Below, piece by piece: positions 8,547 through 17,072 of a stretch of 64,000 bases of DNA. This DNA comes from Arminella tubonensis. Its GTDB lineage: Bacteria; Pseudomonadota; Alphaproteobacteria; Rhizobiales; Rhizobiaceae. The notes below the pieces were generated by a model. The model did not search any database, was not told where the DNA came from, and saw nothing but the letters and a program-made list of their open reading frames with translations. A program made the position numbers and the translations under genes. Within the stretch, counting starts at the first letter, position 1. Each line of letters starts with the position of its first letter. The stretch lies in assembly GCF_003240585.1 (NCBI RefSeq), contig NZ_PCDP01000026.1, positions 1 through 64,000 on the forward strand, read 5' to 3'.

Positions 8547-8789
8547 CTACGGTTTGAAAATCGCCTTCAGTCGATCGAGATCGCCGACCTTCAGTTCGTC
8601 AGGCGCGATATCAGTACGATGCAATATCCTGAACCACTCGGCGGCCTCGCGGATATTGGCCGCGTAGGGCTGAGGATATTCGCTGAGACCCAGCACCCAT
8701 TCCCGAACCGTCTCACGCTCCATGCGCCCCGCATTGTAGCGCGCGTGGATACTGCCGGCGGACGAAATCAGATCTTCCACGTTTTTCAA
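8547..8789 (-). CDS. Small hypothetical protein, TTG start
   Basis: An 80-residue predicted soluble protein with an alternation of charged and aromatic residues (WVLGLSEYPQPYAANIREAAEWFRILHRT) and the ending DELKVGDLDRLKAIFKP. No family recognised. The start is TTG at 8789, because AGGGAAT lies seven bases upstream and just clears the gene before it. It follows the gene ending at 8827 by 37 bases on the same strand, so the two are probably one operon. Confidence 0.55.
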   Translation of the reverse strand: MKNVEDLISSAGSIHARYNAGRMERETVREWVLGLSEYPQPYAANIREAAEWFRILHRTDIAPDELKVGDLDRLKAIFKP

Positions 8790-8826
8790 ATGGTATTCCC
8801 TACGCGTTCTACGACCGACGCCCCGG

Positions 8827-9090
8827 TCAATGCAGCGGCGTTTCCGGTTCTTCCAGAAAAGATCTGATACCATCTCGCTCGACCGTCGCGAGAAATTCCT
8901 CGTAGGCTTCCCGGTCTGTCGCAAACAGCTCTTCCCACACAGTCAGGCCTTCGTCCTGGTCAATAACCTCGAGCGACCAGCCTCCGGTGCTGCCGGCGGG
9001 ACGAAAAATGTCGACGAGAACCGTCACTCCATCTTCAGTGAACTCACCTGCGAAATCAGAATGTTCCTGTTTCGGATCTTCTTCCGTCAT
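8827..9090 (-). CDS. Small acidic hypothetical protein
   Basis: An 87-residue acidic protein (MTEEDPKQEHSDFAGEF...). It contains VTVLVDIFRPAGSTGGWSLEVID and a helical stretch EELFATDREAYEEFLATVE, suggesting a small alpha/beta domain. No family recognised; no signal or membrane segment. The ATG at 9090 follows GAGGAAAGAGAT, a good ribosome site. Likely operon partner of the gene ending at 8547. Confidence 0.65.
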   Translation of the reverse strand: MTEEDPKQEHSDFAGEFTEDGVTVLVDIFRPAGSTGGWSLEVIDQDEGLTVWEELFATDREAYEEFLATVERDGIRSFLEEPETPLH

Positions 9091-9239
9091 ATCTCTTTCC
9101 TCGAAGTGCCGTCCAGTGGCAGCCAAGCGCGCAAGAACTATCTGGAGCGTCGGAAAGTTTCAAGCTTGCGGCCTTCCGATAGATCGACGATTTTTGTCCG
9201 ATGCCCGGGCAACCGCCGGACAATGGCGGCCCTCGTGCC

Positions 9240-9410
9240 TCAAGGATTTGCCTGCGGCAGCGGAGGGTCGTTCGGGTTGACGTCGTCGCTCGGCTTTATG
9301 ATAGGCGGAACCGGCGGCTCTTCCTGGCCACGATCCGGAAGACCTGAAGTAAGCGGCGGGCTGCGCGGGCGCTCCGTGTCGGGCTGTGGAACAGGATCTC
9401 CATTGGACAT
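9240..9410 (-). CDS. Small proline-rich stress protein
   Basis: A 56-residue protein made largely of Pro, Asp and Asn (EEPPVPPIIKPSDDVNP), likely unstructured. It is credible despite its size because AAGGAG precedes the ATG at 9410 and a perfect EcfG-type promoter lies 22 bases further upstream. No domain recognised. Confidence 0.6.
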   Translation of the reverse strand: MSNGDPVPQPDTERPRSPPLTSGLPDRGQEEPPVPPIIKPSDDVNPNDPPLPQANP

Positions 9411-9431
9411 GATCGATCTCCTTTGCGAGGA

Positions 9432-9456
9432 AACGACATCGTCAAGAATTGGTTCC
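9432..9456 (-). promoter_or_regulatory. EcfG (RpoE2)-type general stress promoter
   Basis: On the minus strand GGAAC (9456-9452), exactly 16 bases, then CGTT (9435-9432), a perfect match to the EcfG consensus. Transcription would start a few bases before the proline-rich gene. Confidence 0.75.
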
Positions 9457-9479
9457 GGGTCGGACACCCCAGGGACAGC

Positions 9480-10262
9480 TCAGCCGTTTTGATCGACCGC
9501 GCGACGAGACCCGTCTGCGTCCAGTGTCCGGATCGCCGCGATCCCTTTCCACAAGGGTATTCCGATCGCATCCGAAACGGCCGGGTCTGAGGTGTAAAGC
9601 GGATAGCCCAGATGCAACAATCGTTGCAGCACCTGCTGGTCCATCTGGACATGCTGGCGCACTAGATTTGCCTGGTTGTAGCTATGGCCGCCGGAAGCAG
9701 GATTGATACCTGTTATGATGACCGCAGCGGCGCCGTTGTAGAGCGCGAAAAGTACGGCATTGATGCCGTTCGAACATTTCGAATCGGCGTCGAGCTCAAA
9801 GGATTTCAGGCCGACGACCTTGTCGAGGAGAGCCATCCGCTCGTAGCGATCGACGATCTCCAGCTCCGCGTATCGATAGTCGAACGCCTTGAGACCTTCG
9901 ATCAAGCGCTGCCGTTCTTCCTTCCGCCAGAGCAAGACATAGAGTCGCCCGGTTTTCTGGCCGGTTAGCACCCTTCGAACATGGACGGCGTTGGTGTTGG
10001 TGCCCTCGATCTGGTTGAACTGCACCAGGGTTACATCGGGTGCCGCAATGCCCCAGGCGGCCGTCGCCGCCTGCGAGCCGTTGATCGTGATCACCCGGAA
10101 GCTGGCGTCGAAATCTAGCGGTTTGTTGGATACAGGCGCTGAACCTACGACCAGCACAGGACCATCGAAAGGCACGGGAAGCGTGGGCGGCTCGGGCTTG
10201 CATAGCCGATACTTCACCTTTCGGTAGAGCAATTTCCTCAGGTCCAGAAGCGACCCTGCCAT
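9480..10262 (-). CDS. Sialyltransferase-like (GT29/GT42-type) protein
   Basis: A 260-residue protein, last gene of a leftward trio. GPVLVVGSAPVSNKP (34-48) followed by VITINGSQ looks like the nucleotide-sugar pocket of sialyltransferase-like folds. CSNGINAVLFALYNGAAAVIITGIN (163-187) then His193 mirrors the pattern (T/S)SG...A...G...I...GI(D)...H of GT42 and DUF115-type enzymes. CMP-linked sugars such as CMP-Kdo would be a plausible donor in rhizobia, but that is inference. No signal peptide; the basic, partly hydrophobic start may touch the membrane. The partner encoded at 10372 shows the same pattern. Confidence 0.55.
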   Translation of the reverse strand: MAGSLLDLRKLLYRKVKYRLCKPEPPTLPVPFDGPVLVVGSAPVSNKPLDFDASFRVITINGSQAATAAWGIAAPDVTLVQFNQIEGTNTNAVHVRRVLTGQKTGRLYVLLWRKEERQRLIEGLKAFDYRYAELEIVDRYERMALLDKVVGLKSFELDADSKCSNGINAVLFALYNGAAAVIITGINPASGGHSYNQANLVRQHVQMDQQVLQRLLHLGYPLYTSDPAVSDAIGIPLWKGIAAIRTLDADGSRRAVDQNG

Positions 10263-10371
10263 GCGTTCATTCCCCCACTCAGCGCTCGGCTTTCCTTTGA
10301 AGCCCGAGATTGGTTATCAGTCGAGCGGCGCTTGCCGCTTCGCGGATGGATTTTGCTCCCATCCCGATGGC

Positions 10372-11235
10372 CTAACGTCGCTTGAACATCTTTGGTTTCA
10401 GGCGTCGGGCAAAATCGTCAAAGGCTCGAATGAAATTCGTCAGGGAAATCAACTTGTCGATTTCCGCATTTGCGTTGCCGAGCCGTTCGGAGAGAACATC
10501 CGCGATGGCAAGCGAGATTTCGGACGAAGGGATGTCTGGAAAGCGTTTCGCCAGCGCCGCGTAGGAATTCCTGGCGACGCCGCCGTGAACGGAGATTTTG
10601 CCAAGCTGTGCGAAGAGGCGCAGGAAGACCTGTTCGAACGTCCAGTCGTGAACGGAAACGACCTTCCACTTTGCGCTCCGCCGTGCCGAGAAGCCGGCCA
10701 GCACGATAGATCCAGGCAGGCCGAGATCGCTGAGCCACAGTGCCATGGCAAAGCCGGAAGTCGGCAATTTGTCTTCCGGGTAGAAATCGCCGCAGAAACC
10801 GACCAGATCGAGATGGCCAGTCGGATTGTTCTCGTAGTCGGCGGCCGTGTTTAGCTTTTCGTCCGCATGGATCCGAAGGTTCATGATCCCAAGAAAGCGA
10901 TCCTTGGGGAAGAACTTGACGACCTCGCCAACCTCGCGACGATAGACGATGTTGGCGCCCCTCGGGCCGCCGCGCGAAATCAGCAGCGCATTGCCCGTGA
11001 ACGGCCGATCGAGCACCTTGTAGACCTTGTTGAAAAAGACGAATAGCGCGCTTTCCGGGAAGGCATCCTGAAGCTCGTCGATCCGGACCTCGTCGCTGTT
11101 TGCAACGAGGACGATATGCGAGAAGGCAGCAAAGATCGCTCGCCAATCCTGCGTAGCCGTCAAGCCCGAGGTAGCGCCAGCGACGGGCGGCACCCCAAAA
11201 TCGGTCAGCGAACCCGCCGCCATGTCATGTCCCAT
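10372..11235 (-). CDS. Second sialyltransferase-like protein
   Basis: A 287-residue protein. The segment IVLVANSDEVRIDEL (41-55) suggests a Rossmann-like N-terminus. PTSGFAMALWLSDLG (158-172), then SIVLAGFS (176-183) and VHDWTFEQ with His196 and Glu201, fit the TSG...A...G...I.L.GI...H...E layout of GT42/GT29-like transferases. It starts six bases after the stop of the upstream gene, so it is co-transcribed with the GT8-like enzyme. The 110-base gap to the next gene holds a GC-rich dyad. Probable role: adding a sugar to lipopolysaccharide or capsule; donor and acceptor unknown. Confidence 0.55.
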   Translation of the reverse strand: MGHDMAAGSLTDFGVPPVAGATSGLTATQDWRAIFAAFSHIVLVANSDEVRIDELQDAFPESALFVFFNKVYKVLDRPFTGNALLISRGGPRGANIVYRREVGEVVKFFPKDRFLGIMNLRIHADEKLNTAADYENNPTGHLDLVGFCGDFYPEDKLPTSGFAMALWLSDLGLPGSIVLAGFSARRSAKWKVVSVHDWTFEQVFLRLFAQLGKISVHGGVARNSYAALAKRFPDIPSSEISLAIADVLSERLGNANAEIDKLISLTNFIRAFDDFARRLKPKMFKRR

Positions 11236-11241
11236 TGCAGT

Positions 11242-11928
11242 CTATTTCTGCTGAACGAAGAGCATGCGCTCACGCATGGCGAACCATTCGTCTGCATAAT
11301 CATCGTTGCGATACTCGTCGAAATACGGACCGCCATCTGTGAAGTGGACGTTCTTGGCGTCGGCGCGGTATTCGTATTCGTTGACGAGGTAATTCCACGT
11401 CACCGGCAACTCGCCGATCTGGTCTTCGCTTTCCAACCACTTGAACTGGTGCAACTGCAGCCCGGTGGCGGTGTTGACGTAGTCCTTGGTCAGGGCCCGG
11501 CACTTGGCGTTGTTGAAAAGGATGAAGCTCGACCAGTTCTTCTTTTCGTACTTGGTCTGCGTCTGTCCGAGGAACTTCGTCTCGACCTTGGGCTGGTAGT
11601 CGTGCTTCACGCACATCGCCGCATAACGATCGTCACGAAGCTTCCAGAGCTCGGCGATATCGGCGCGCGCAAGCATGTCGCAATCCATGAAGATGCTCCA
11701 TCCCTCGTAGTTGCTGAGGTAGGGAACCAGGAAGCGCGAGAAGGAAAACTCGGTGGATTGCAGCGGGTTTCGTTCACGGGTGAAGACGCCCTTGAGGTTG
11801 TCGAGAACGATAGGCGAAAAGACCACCGGGATGGATGAATGCTCGATTATGCTCTGCGAAAGAACATGATAGGCAACGACTTCCTTTGAATCGAAACCGA
11901 CAAATATACGCGCAACATCATCCGACAT
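11242..11928 (-). CDS. GT8-like glycosyltransferase
   Basis: A 228-residue protein, first gene of the leftward trio. It starts with IFVGFDSKEVVAYHVLSQSI, typical of the nucleotide-sugar site of GT-A enzymes, and has a DxD metal site (MDCDM, Asp82 and Asp84) after EGWSIF. Later features are WSSFILFNNAKC and LPVTWNYLVNEYE. Such enzymes transfer hexoses onto surface glycans in the cytoplasm. GGAGAAAGC precedes the ATG at 11928. Confidence 0.8.
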   Translation of the reverse strand: MSDDVARIFVGFDSKEVVAYHVLSQSIIEHSSIPVVFSPIVLDNLKGVFTRERNPLQSTEFSFSRFLVPYLSNYEGWSIFMDCDMLARADIAELWKLRDDRYAAMCVKHDYQPKVETKFLGQTQTKYEKKNWSSFILFNNAKCRALTKDYVNTATGLQLHQFKWLESEDQIGELPVTWNYLVNEYEYRADAKNVHFTDGGPYFDEYRNDDYADEWFAMRERMLFVQQK

Positions 11929-12394
11929 GCTTTCTCCGCAAGTATCCGTGGACTTTGAGGTCCGGGCAAAATTATCATTCGTGCGACGCCGGTTACCCGC
12001 CGGGCGAAGCCAAAGCGAATGTGAACCTAATGCAACGGTATCTAATAAAGCAATCGCGTTTGTCGATAACCTTATGGATTTGGCGGATCATAAAAAGTTA
12101 CGGACCGTTACAAGACGGATCATAAAGAGTTTCAAACCGTTACAAGGCGAATGCCCGCGACATAAGGAAAGCTGAGCCGAAGTCTCGGGGGAATGCAGCT
12201 CGCCGCGCGGCAAAGCAGTGGGCACGCTTTTGCGAAACCCGCTCTTAACCACACCTTAAATCGCCGCATTTACAGTTCACGCGGACGGTGGGGTCGTCGC
12301 GGCTTTTTGTTGAGAGGCCGGATTTTTCGAGGCGACGGCATGGGTGCCGGATAGACTATTCCGCTGGAACCATCGGGGGTACGACCGGTCCGCA
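11929..12394. other. Divergent intergenic region
   Basis: About 470 bases between the leftward glycosyltransferases and the rightward PBP gene, so promoters for both must lie here. It contains a short tandem duplication (12084-12147). No gene with a ribosome site was found. A frame continuous with the PBP gene begins at a GTG at 12344 but reads unlike protein before 12395. Confidence 0.45.
12084..12147 (+). repeat. Imperfect tandem repeat, two 32-bp units
   Basis: Units at 12084-12115 and 12116-12147 both begin CGGATCATAAA and both contain CCGTTACAAG; they differ at a few positions between. The unit is not a multiple of three and lies outside genes. Confidence 0.7.
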
Positions 12395-14710
12395 ATGGCA
12401 GGCAAGAACAGATCAGGCCAGAGGATAGAACCCTCTTTCGCGGGCACGGATGGGCGCGGCGATGACGAAGTGACGGTCGATGCCGGCGATCGCATCAGCG
12501 GGCGACCCGCTACGCGCTCGAACAGGTCAAAATCTGCCAAGGGACGAGGCTCGAGGCGACGCGGAAAACGGCAGAAACCGGAAGGCCGCGGCTTTTTTGG
12601 TGCCATTCGATCGCTGGTCTACTGGTGCCTCGTATTGTCGATCTGGGTCGGCGTCGGGGTCGGCGGTCTGGTCCTTTATTATGGATCGCGCATGCCGAGT
12701 GCCAGCACCTGGGAAATTCCGGCAAGGCCTCCGAACGTCAAGATCAACGCCATGGACGGCTCGGCACTTGCCAATCGCGGTGCGACCGGCGGCGAGGCCT
12801 TGGCACTGCAGGATATGTCGCCGTTCATTCCGGAGGCGATCGTCGCCATCGAGGACCGCCGCTTCTATTCGCATTTCGGCGTCGACCCGATCGGCCTTGC
12901 CCGCGCGCTCGTCACCAACGTCGTCACCGGCCACACGGTGCAGGGTGGCTCGACGCTGACGCAGCAGCTCGCAAAGAACCTGTTTCTTTCGCCGGACCGG
13001 ACGCTGGAACGGAAGGTGCAGGAGGTGCTGCTCGCCCTCTGGCTGGAGCACAAATATACCAAGGACCAGATCCTTGCGATGTATCTCAATCGTGTTTTCT
13101 TCGGCTCGAATGCCTTTGGCGTCGAGGCCGCCTCGCGGCGTTATTTCAACAAGTCGGCGCGCGACGTGAACCTTGGCGAGGCGGCAATGCTCGCTGGGCT
13201 TGTCAAGGCGCCGTCGAAGCTGTCGCCGGTTCGCGATCCGGCCGCCGCGCAGGCGCGCGCCGAGATCGTGCTGCAGGCAATGCGCGACCAGGGCTACATC
13301 AGCGATGCCGACATCAAGACGGCGATGTCGCAACCGCCGACGAGGGCGAAGAGCTATTGGAACGGCGCGCAGAACTACGTCGCCGACATGGTGATGGATC
13401 AGCTGCCGGGCCTGATCGGGGACGTCAAGGAGGACCTCGTCGTCGAGACCACTGTTGACATGGCGCTGGAAAAGAAGGCCGAGGATTCGCTTTCCGACGT
13501 GCTCGATCGCGATGGAAGGAAGCTTGCGGCATCGCAGGCCTCGCTGGTGTCGGTCGACGGCAACGGCGCGATCCGCGCGCTGGTCGGCGGCCGGGACTAT
13601 GCCGAAAGCCAGTTCAACCGCGCGGTCACCGCAAAGCGCCAGCCTGGCTCGGCGTTCAAGCCATTCGTCTATGCGGCCGCGATGGAGATGGGGCTGACGC
13701 CGACCTCGGTGCGCAACGACGCGCCGGTGAAGATCGGCAACTGGACGCCTGAAAACTACGAGCAGAAATATAACGGCGTGGTGACGCTGGCGACAGCGCT
13801 TGCCCATTCGCTGAACACCATTGCCGCGCAGCTGGTCATGGAAGTCGGACCACCGCAGGTGATCAAGCTTGCGCATCGGCTCGGCATCGAATCCGAGCTG
13901 CAGGACAATGCCTCGATCGCGCTCGGCACTTCGGAAGTCTCGCTTCTGGAGCTGACCTCTTCCTATGCGGCCTTCATGAACGGCGGCTACAAGGCAACGC
14001 CGCATGTCATCACCAAGGTGACGACAGCAGCCGGAAAGGTGCTCTACCAGGCGAATTACAGCGATCCGCCGCGCGTGCTGAGCGAGACGGTCGTTACCAA
14101 CATGAATTCGATGATGGAAGGCGTGATGACCTTCGGCACGGGCAAGTCCGCCCGCATCCCCGGCTGGCAGGCGGCCGGTAAGTCGGGAACGACGCAGTCC
14201 TTCCGCGACGCCCTCTTCATCGGCTTCACCAGCAATCTGACCACAGGTGTCTGGTTCGGCAATGACGACGGCAAATCGATGAAGAAAGTGACAGGCGGCG
14301 GCCTGCCGGCCAAAGCCTGGAAGGAATTCATGATTGCCGCCCACAAGGGCCTGACGCCGACACCCCTGTTCGGCGATGGCAGGATCATCGACAATGGTAT
14401 GCCGGTGGCGCAGGCCGGGGCTCCTTCGGGCGACCAGACGACGATCAGCAGCATCATTTCCGGCGTCCTCGGCGGCGATGGCGGGTCCGCAACGGCGACG
14501 CCGCAGCCGCAGGCCCAGGTTCGGACACCGGCGGCAGCCGGCCAAGTGGTTCCTGCCGAAGAACCGGTCGACATGCCGCCGCCGGCACCCGGCGACGACA
14601 ACAACCCATACGCGTCGCAGGGCATGGTGCCGCCGGCTGATGTCGGAGACCAGCCACCCTCGACGCGGCCGCGAAGGACGACGCTTCTCGACCTGATCAT
14701 GGGGCGATAG
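12395..14710 (+). CDS. Class A penicillin-binding protein, PBP1a family
   Basis: A bifunctional peptidoglycan synthase of 771 residues. After a basic, disordered tail there is one membrane helix (about 74-97). The GT51 transglycosylase follows with EDRRFYSHFGVD (catalytic Glu153) and GGSTLTQQLAKN. The transpeptidase has SAFK (Ser419), SLN (472) and KSGTT (596). The last 100 residues are Pro- and Ala-rich. The ATG at 12395 was chosen over a GTG at 12344 because the family start is short and basic. It polymerises and cross-links glycan strands on the periplasmic face. Confidence 0.92.
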   Translation: MAGKNRSGQRIEPSFAGTDGRGDDEVTVDAGDRISGRPATRSNRSKSAKGRGSRRRGKRQKPEGRGFFGAIRSLVYWCLVLSIWVGVGVGGLVLYYGSRMPSASTWEIPARPPNVKINAMDGSALANRGATGGEALALQDMSPFIPEAIVAIEDRRFYSHFGVDPIGLARALVTNVVTGHTVQGGSTLTQQLAKNLFLSPDRTLERKVQEVLLALWLEHKYTKDQILAMYLNRVFFGSNAFGVEAASRRYFNKSARDVNLGEAAMLAGLVKAPSKLSPVRDPAAAQARAEIVLQAMRDQGYISDADIKTAMSQPPTRAKSYWNGAQNYVADMVMDQLPGLIGDVKEDLVVETTVDMALEKKAEDSLSDVLDRDGRKLAASQASLVSVDGNGAIRALVGGRDYAESQFNRAVTAKRQPGSAFKPFVYAAAMEMGLTPTSVRNDAPVKIGNWTPENYEQKYNGVVTLATALAHSLNTIAAQLVMEVGPPQVIKLAHRLGIESELQDNASIALGTSEVSLLELTSSYAAFMNGGYKATPHVITKVTTAAGKVLYQANYSDPPRVLSETVVTNMNSMMEGVMTFGTGKSARIPGWQAAGKSGTTQSFRDALFIGFTSNLTTGVWFGNDDGKSMKKVTGGGLPAKAWKEFMIAAHKGLTPTPLFGDGRIIDNGMPVAQAGAPSGDQTTISSIISGVLGGDGGSATATPQPQAQVRTPAAAGQVVPAEEPVDMPPPAPGDDNNPYASQGMVPPADVGDQPPSTRPRRTTLLDLIMGR

Positions 14711-14928
14711 AGTATTTTCCGAGAAAGTGGATACCGGTTCCCCGATCGAGGAAATGCGACAAACAAAAGGCTTTGAAGCGCCTTTTTCGCATTGGCTCTT
14801 GCATGCCCGGCGCAAGGCTGGTCTGATATCGGAATCCGTTCTCTTCAGAACGCCTGAAGCAACCTTCCGGCGAATTGAATTTTAAGGGGCAAAGCACTTG
14901 TTTTGCTGGATTCTGGCTCATTTACTGC
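14711..14928. repeat. Rhizobial intergenic-repeat-like sequence
   Basis: The stretch from 14717, with TTCCGAGAAAGTGGATACC, GGTTCCCCGATCGAGG and AAATGCGACAAAC, resembles the short palindrome-rich extragenic repeats scattered in rhizobial genomes. No second copy lies in this window, so the call rests on recollection of the style. No gene is present. Confidence 0.3.
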
Positions 14929-14958
14929 CTTGCAGTCCGTAAAATCGCTACTTATATA
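14929..14958 (+). promoter_or_regulatory. dnaK promoter
   Basis: CTTG at 14929-14932 and CTTATATA at 14951-14958 are 18 bases apart. Read as a housekeeping promoter this is TTGCAG-N17-TATATA; it also has the CTTG and C-TATAT elements of alphaproteobacterial RpoH (heat-shock) promoters. It lies 110 bases before dnaK. Confidence 0.65.
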
Positions 14959-14969
14959 CCCGACATCAC

Positions 14970-14985
14970 CGCAGTCATGACTGCG
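14970..14985. promoter_or_regulatory. Perfect 16-bp palindrome in the dnaK leader
   Basis: CGCAGTCATGACTGCG is fully self-complementary and lies about 12 bases after the -10 box, near the expected transcription start. It is not a CIRCE element. It may be an operator or a 5' hairpin of the mRNA. Confidence 0.4.
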
Positions 14986-15068
14986 CAATCCTCAAGACCA
15001 TCCCGTAAGGGGCTGTCAATGGAATGCCTGACCGGGGTTTCGACAGCTTGCTTCAAGGAGAGAATGAC

Positions 15069-16988
15069 ATGGCAAAAGTAATTGGTATCGACCTTGGAAC
15101 GACGAATTCCTGCGTCGCCGTCATGGACGGCAAGGATGCAAAGGTTATTGAAAACGCTGAAGGCGCACGCACCACACCTTCCATGGTGGCATTTACCGAC
15201 GATGGCGAACGCCTTGTCGGCCAGCCGGCCAAGCGCCAGGCGGTCACCAACCCAACGAACACCCTGTTTGCAGTCAAGCGCCTGATCGGCCGCCGCTACG
15301 AAGACCCGACCGTCGAGAAGGACAAGCATCTCGTTCCCTTCAATATCGTCAAGGGCGACAATGGCGACGCCTGGGTCGAAGCCAATGGCAAGGGCTATTC
15401 GCCTGCGCAGATCTCCGCAATGATCCTTCAGAAGATGAAGGAAACCGCGGAAGCCTATCTCGGCGAAAAGGTCGAAAAGGCCGTCATCACCGTTCCGGCC
15501 TACTTCAACGACGCGCAGCGCCAGGCAACCAAGGATGCCGGCCGCATCGCCGGTCTTGAAGTTCTCCGCATCATCAACGAGCCGACTGCCGCAGCGCTCG
15601 CCTATGGCCTCGACAAGAAGGAAGGCAAGACCATTGCCGTCTACGACCTTGGCGGCGGTACCTTCGATATCTCCATCCTCGAAATCGGCGACGGCGTCTT
15701 CGAAGTGAAGTCGACCAACGGCGATACCTTCCTCGGTGGTGAAGACTTCGACATGCGCCTCGTCGAATATCTGGTCGCCGAATTCAAGCGCGACAACGGT
15801 ATCGACCTCAAGGGCGACAAGCTTGCCCTGCAGCGCCTCAAGGAAGCCGCTGAAAAGGCCAAGATCGAGCTGTCCTCCGCACAGCAGACCGAAATCAACC
15901 TGCCGTTCATCACTGCCGATGCCACCGGCCCGAAGCATCTGACGCTGAAGCTTACCCGCTCCAAGCTCGAGAGCCTGGTCGACGATCTGGTCCAGCGCAC
16001 GATCGCGCCTTGCAAGGCAGCCCTCAAGGATGCCGGCGTCACCGCGGCCGAGATCGACGAAGTCGTGCTCGTCGGCGGCATGAGCCGCATGCCGAAGGTG
16101 CAGGAAGTCGTCAAGCAGCTGTTCGGCAAGGAGCCGCACAAGGGCGTCAACCCGGATGAAGTGGTTGCCTTGGGCGCTGCTATTCAGGCCGGCGTTCTGC
16201 AGGGCGACGTCAAGGACGTTCTGCTCCTCGACGTTACCCCGCTGTCGCTCGGCATCGAAACGCTCGGCGGTGTCTTCACCCGCCTGATCGAACGCAACAC
16301 AACGATCCCGACGAAGAAGTCGCAGACCTTCTCGACGGCCGATGACAATCAGCAGGCCGTGACGATCCGCGTTTCCCAGGGCGAACGCGAAATGGCGCAG
16401 GATAACAAACTGCTCGGCCAGTTCGACCTCGTCGGCCTGCCGCCGTCACCGCGCGGCGTACCGCAGATCGAAGTCACCTTCGATATCGACGCCAACGGCA
16501 TCGTCCAGGTTTCGGCCAAGGACAAGGGCACCGGCAAGGAACAGCAGATTCGCATCCAGGCATCCGGCGGTCTTTCCGATGGCGACATCGAGAAGATGGT
16601 GAAGGATGCCGAGGCACATGCTGCCGAAGACAAGAAGCGTCGCGAGGGTGTCGAAGCCCGGAACCAGGCTGAAAGCCTGATCCACTCCAGCGAGAAGTCG
16701 CTGAAGGATTACGGCGACAAGGTTTCCGAGGCCGACCGCACGGCGATTTCCGATGCGATCACGGCCCTGAAGGCAGCATCGGACGCCTCTGATCCGGATG
16801 CCGAAGACATCAAGGCGAAGACCCAGACCCTCATGGAAGTTTCCATGAAGCTTGGCCAGGCGATCTACGAAGCCCAGCAGGCTGAGGGTCCTGCAGCCGG
16901 CGCCTCCGCAGAAGGCCATGACGACCACGTCGTCGATGCCGACTACGAAGAGATCAAGGACGAGGACGACCGCAAGCGGTCTGCATAA
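15069..16988 (+). CDS. dnaK: Chaperone DnaK (Hsp70)
   Basis: A 639-residue ATP-dependent Hsp70 chaperone of the cytoplasm. The start [14 protein letters not shown] is the phosphate-binding loop, [16 protein letters not shown] and [14 protein letters not shown] are further family signatures, and [18 protein letters not shown] marks the linker and substrate-binding domain. The acidic tail contains [13 protein letters not shown]. The ATG at 15069 follows AAGGAGAGA and opens the conserved MAKVIGID; a longer frame upstream is unsupported. dnaJ follows 84 bases downstream. A promoter with heat-shock features lies upstream. Confidence 0.99.
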   Translation: MAKVIGIDLGTTNSCVAVMDGKDAKVIENAEGARTTPSMVAFTDDGERLVGQPAKRQAVTNPTNTLFAVKRLIGRRYEDPTVEKDKHLVPFNIVKGDNGDAWVEANGKGYSPAQISAMILQKMKETAEAYLGEKVEKAVITVPAYFNDAQRQATKDAGRIAGLEVLRIINEPTAAALAYGLDKKEGKTIAVYDLGGGTFDISILEIGDGVFEVKSTNGDTFLGGEDFDMRLVEYLVAEFKRDNGIDLKGDKLALQRLKEAAEKAKIELSSAQQTEINLPFITADATGPKHLTLKLTRSKLESLVDDLVQRTIAPCKAALKDAGVTAAEIDEVVLVGGMSRMPKVQEVVKQLFGKEPHKGVNPDEVVALGAAIQAGVLQGDVKDVLLLDVTPLSLGIETLGGVFTRLIERNTTIPTKKSQTFSTADDNQQAVTIRVSQGEREMAQDNKLLGQFDLVGLPPSPRGVPQIEVTFDIDANGIVQVSAKDKGTGKEQQIRIQASGGLSDGDIEKMVKDAEAHAAEDKKRREGVEARNQAESLIHSSEKSLKDYGDKVSEADRTAISDAITALKAASDASDPDAEDIKAKTQTLMEVSMKLGQAIYEAQQAEGPAAGASAEGHDDHVVDADYEEIKDEDDRKRSA

Positions 16989-17025
16989 GCGCGAACCGCG
17001 AAACGGTTTTGCGGAAACTCAGATC

Positions 17026-17046
17026 CGGCTGCCTCAGGCAGCCGGA
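17026..17046 (+). other. Near-perfect hairpin between dnaK and dnaJ
   Basis: CCGGCTGCCT and AGGCAGCCGG pair completely around one central base, without a T-run. It may reduce read-through into dnaJ or protect the dnaK mRNA end. Confidence 0.5.
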
Positions 17047-17072
17047 AATCCATTTCCGGGGTCTATTCCTGC

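Noticed and set aside
12527..14815. Leftward open frame of about 760 codons opposite the PBP gene
   Set aside because: It is antisense to a protein with all catalytic motifs; long antisense frames are expected in high-G+C DNA with strong third-base bias, and it has no recognisable domain or ribosome site.
14929..15068. CIRCE/HrcA operator before dnaK
   Set aside because: The palindrome present is CGCAGTCATGACTGCG, not the TTAGCACTC-N9-GAGTGCTAA of CIRCE.
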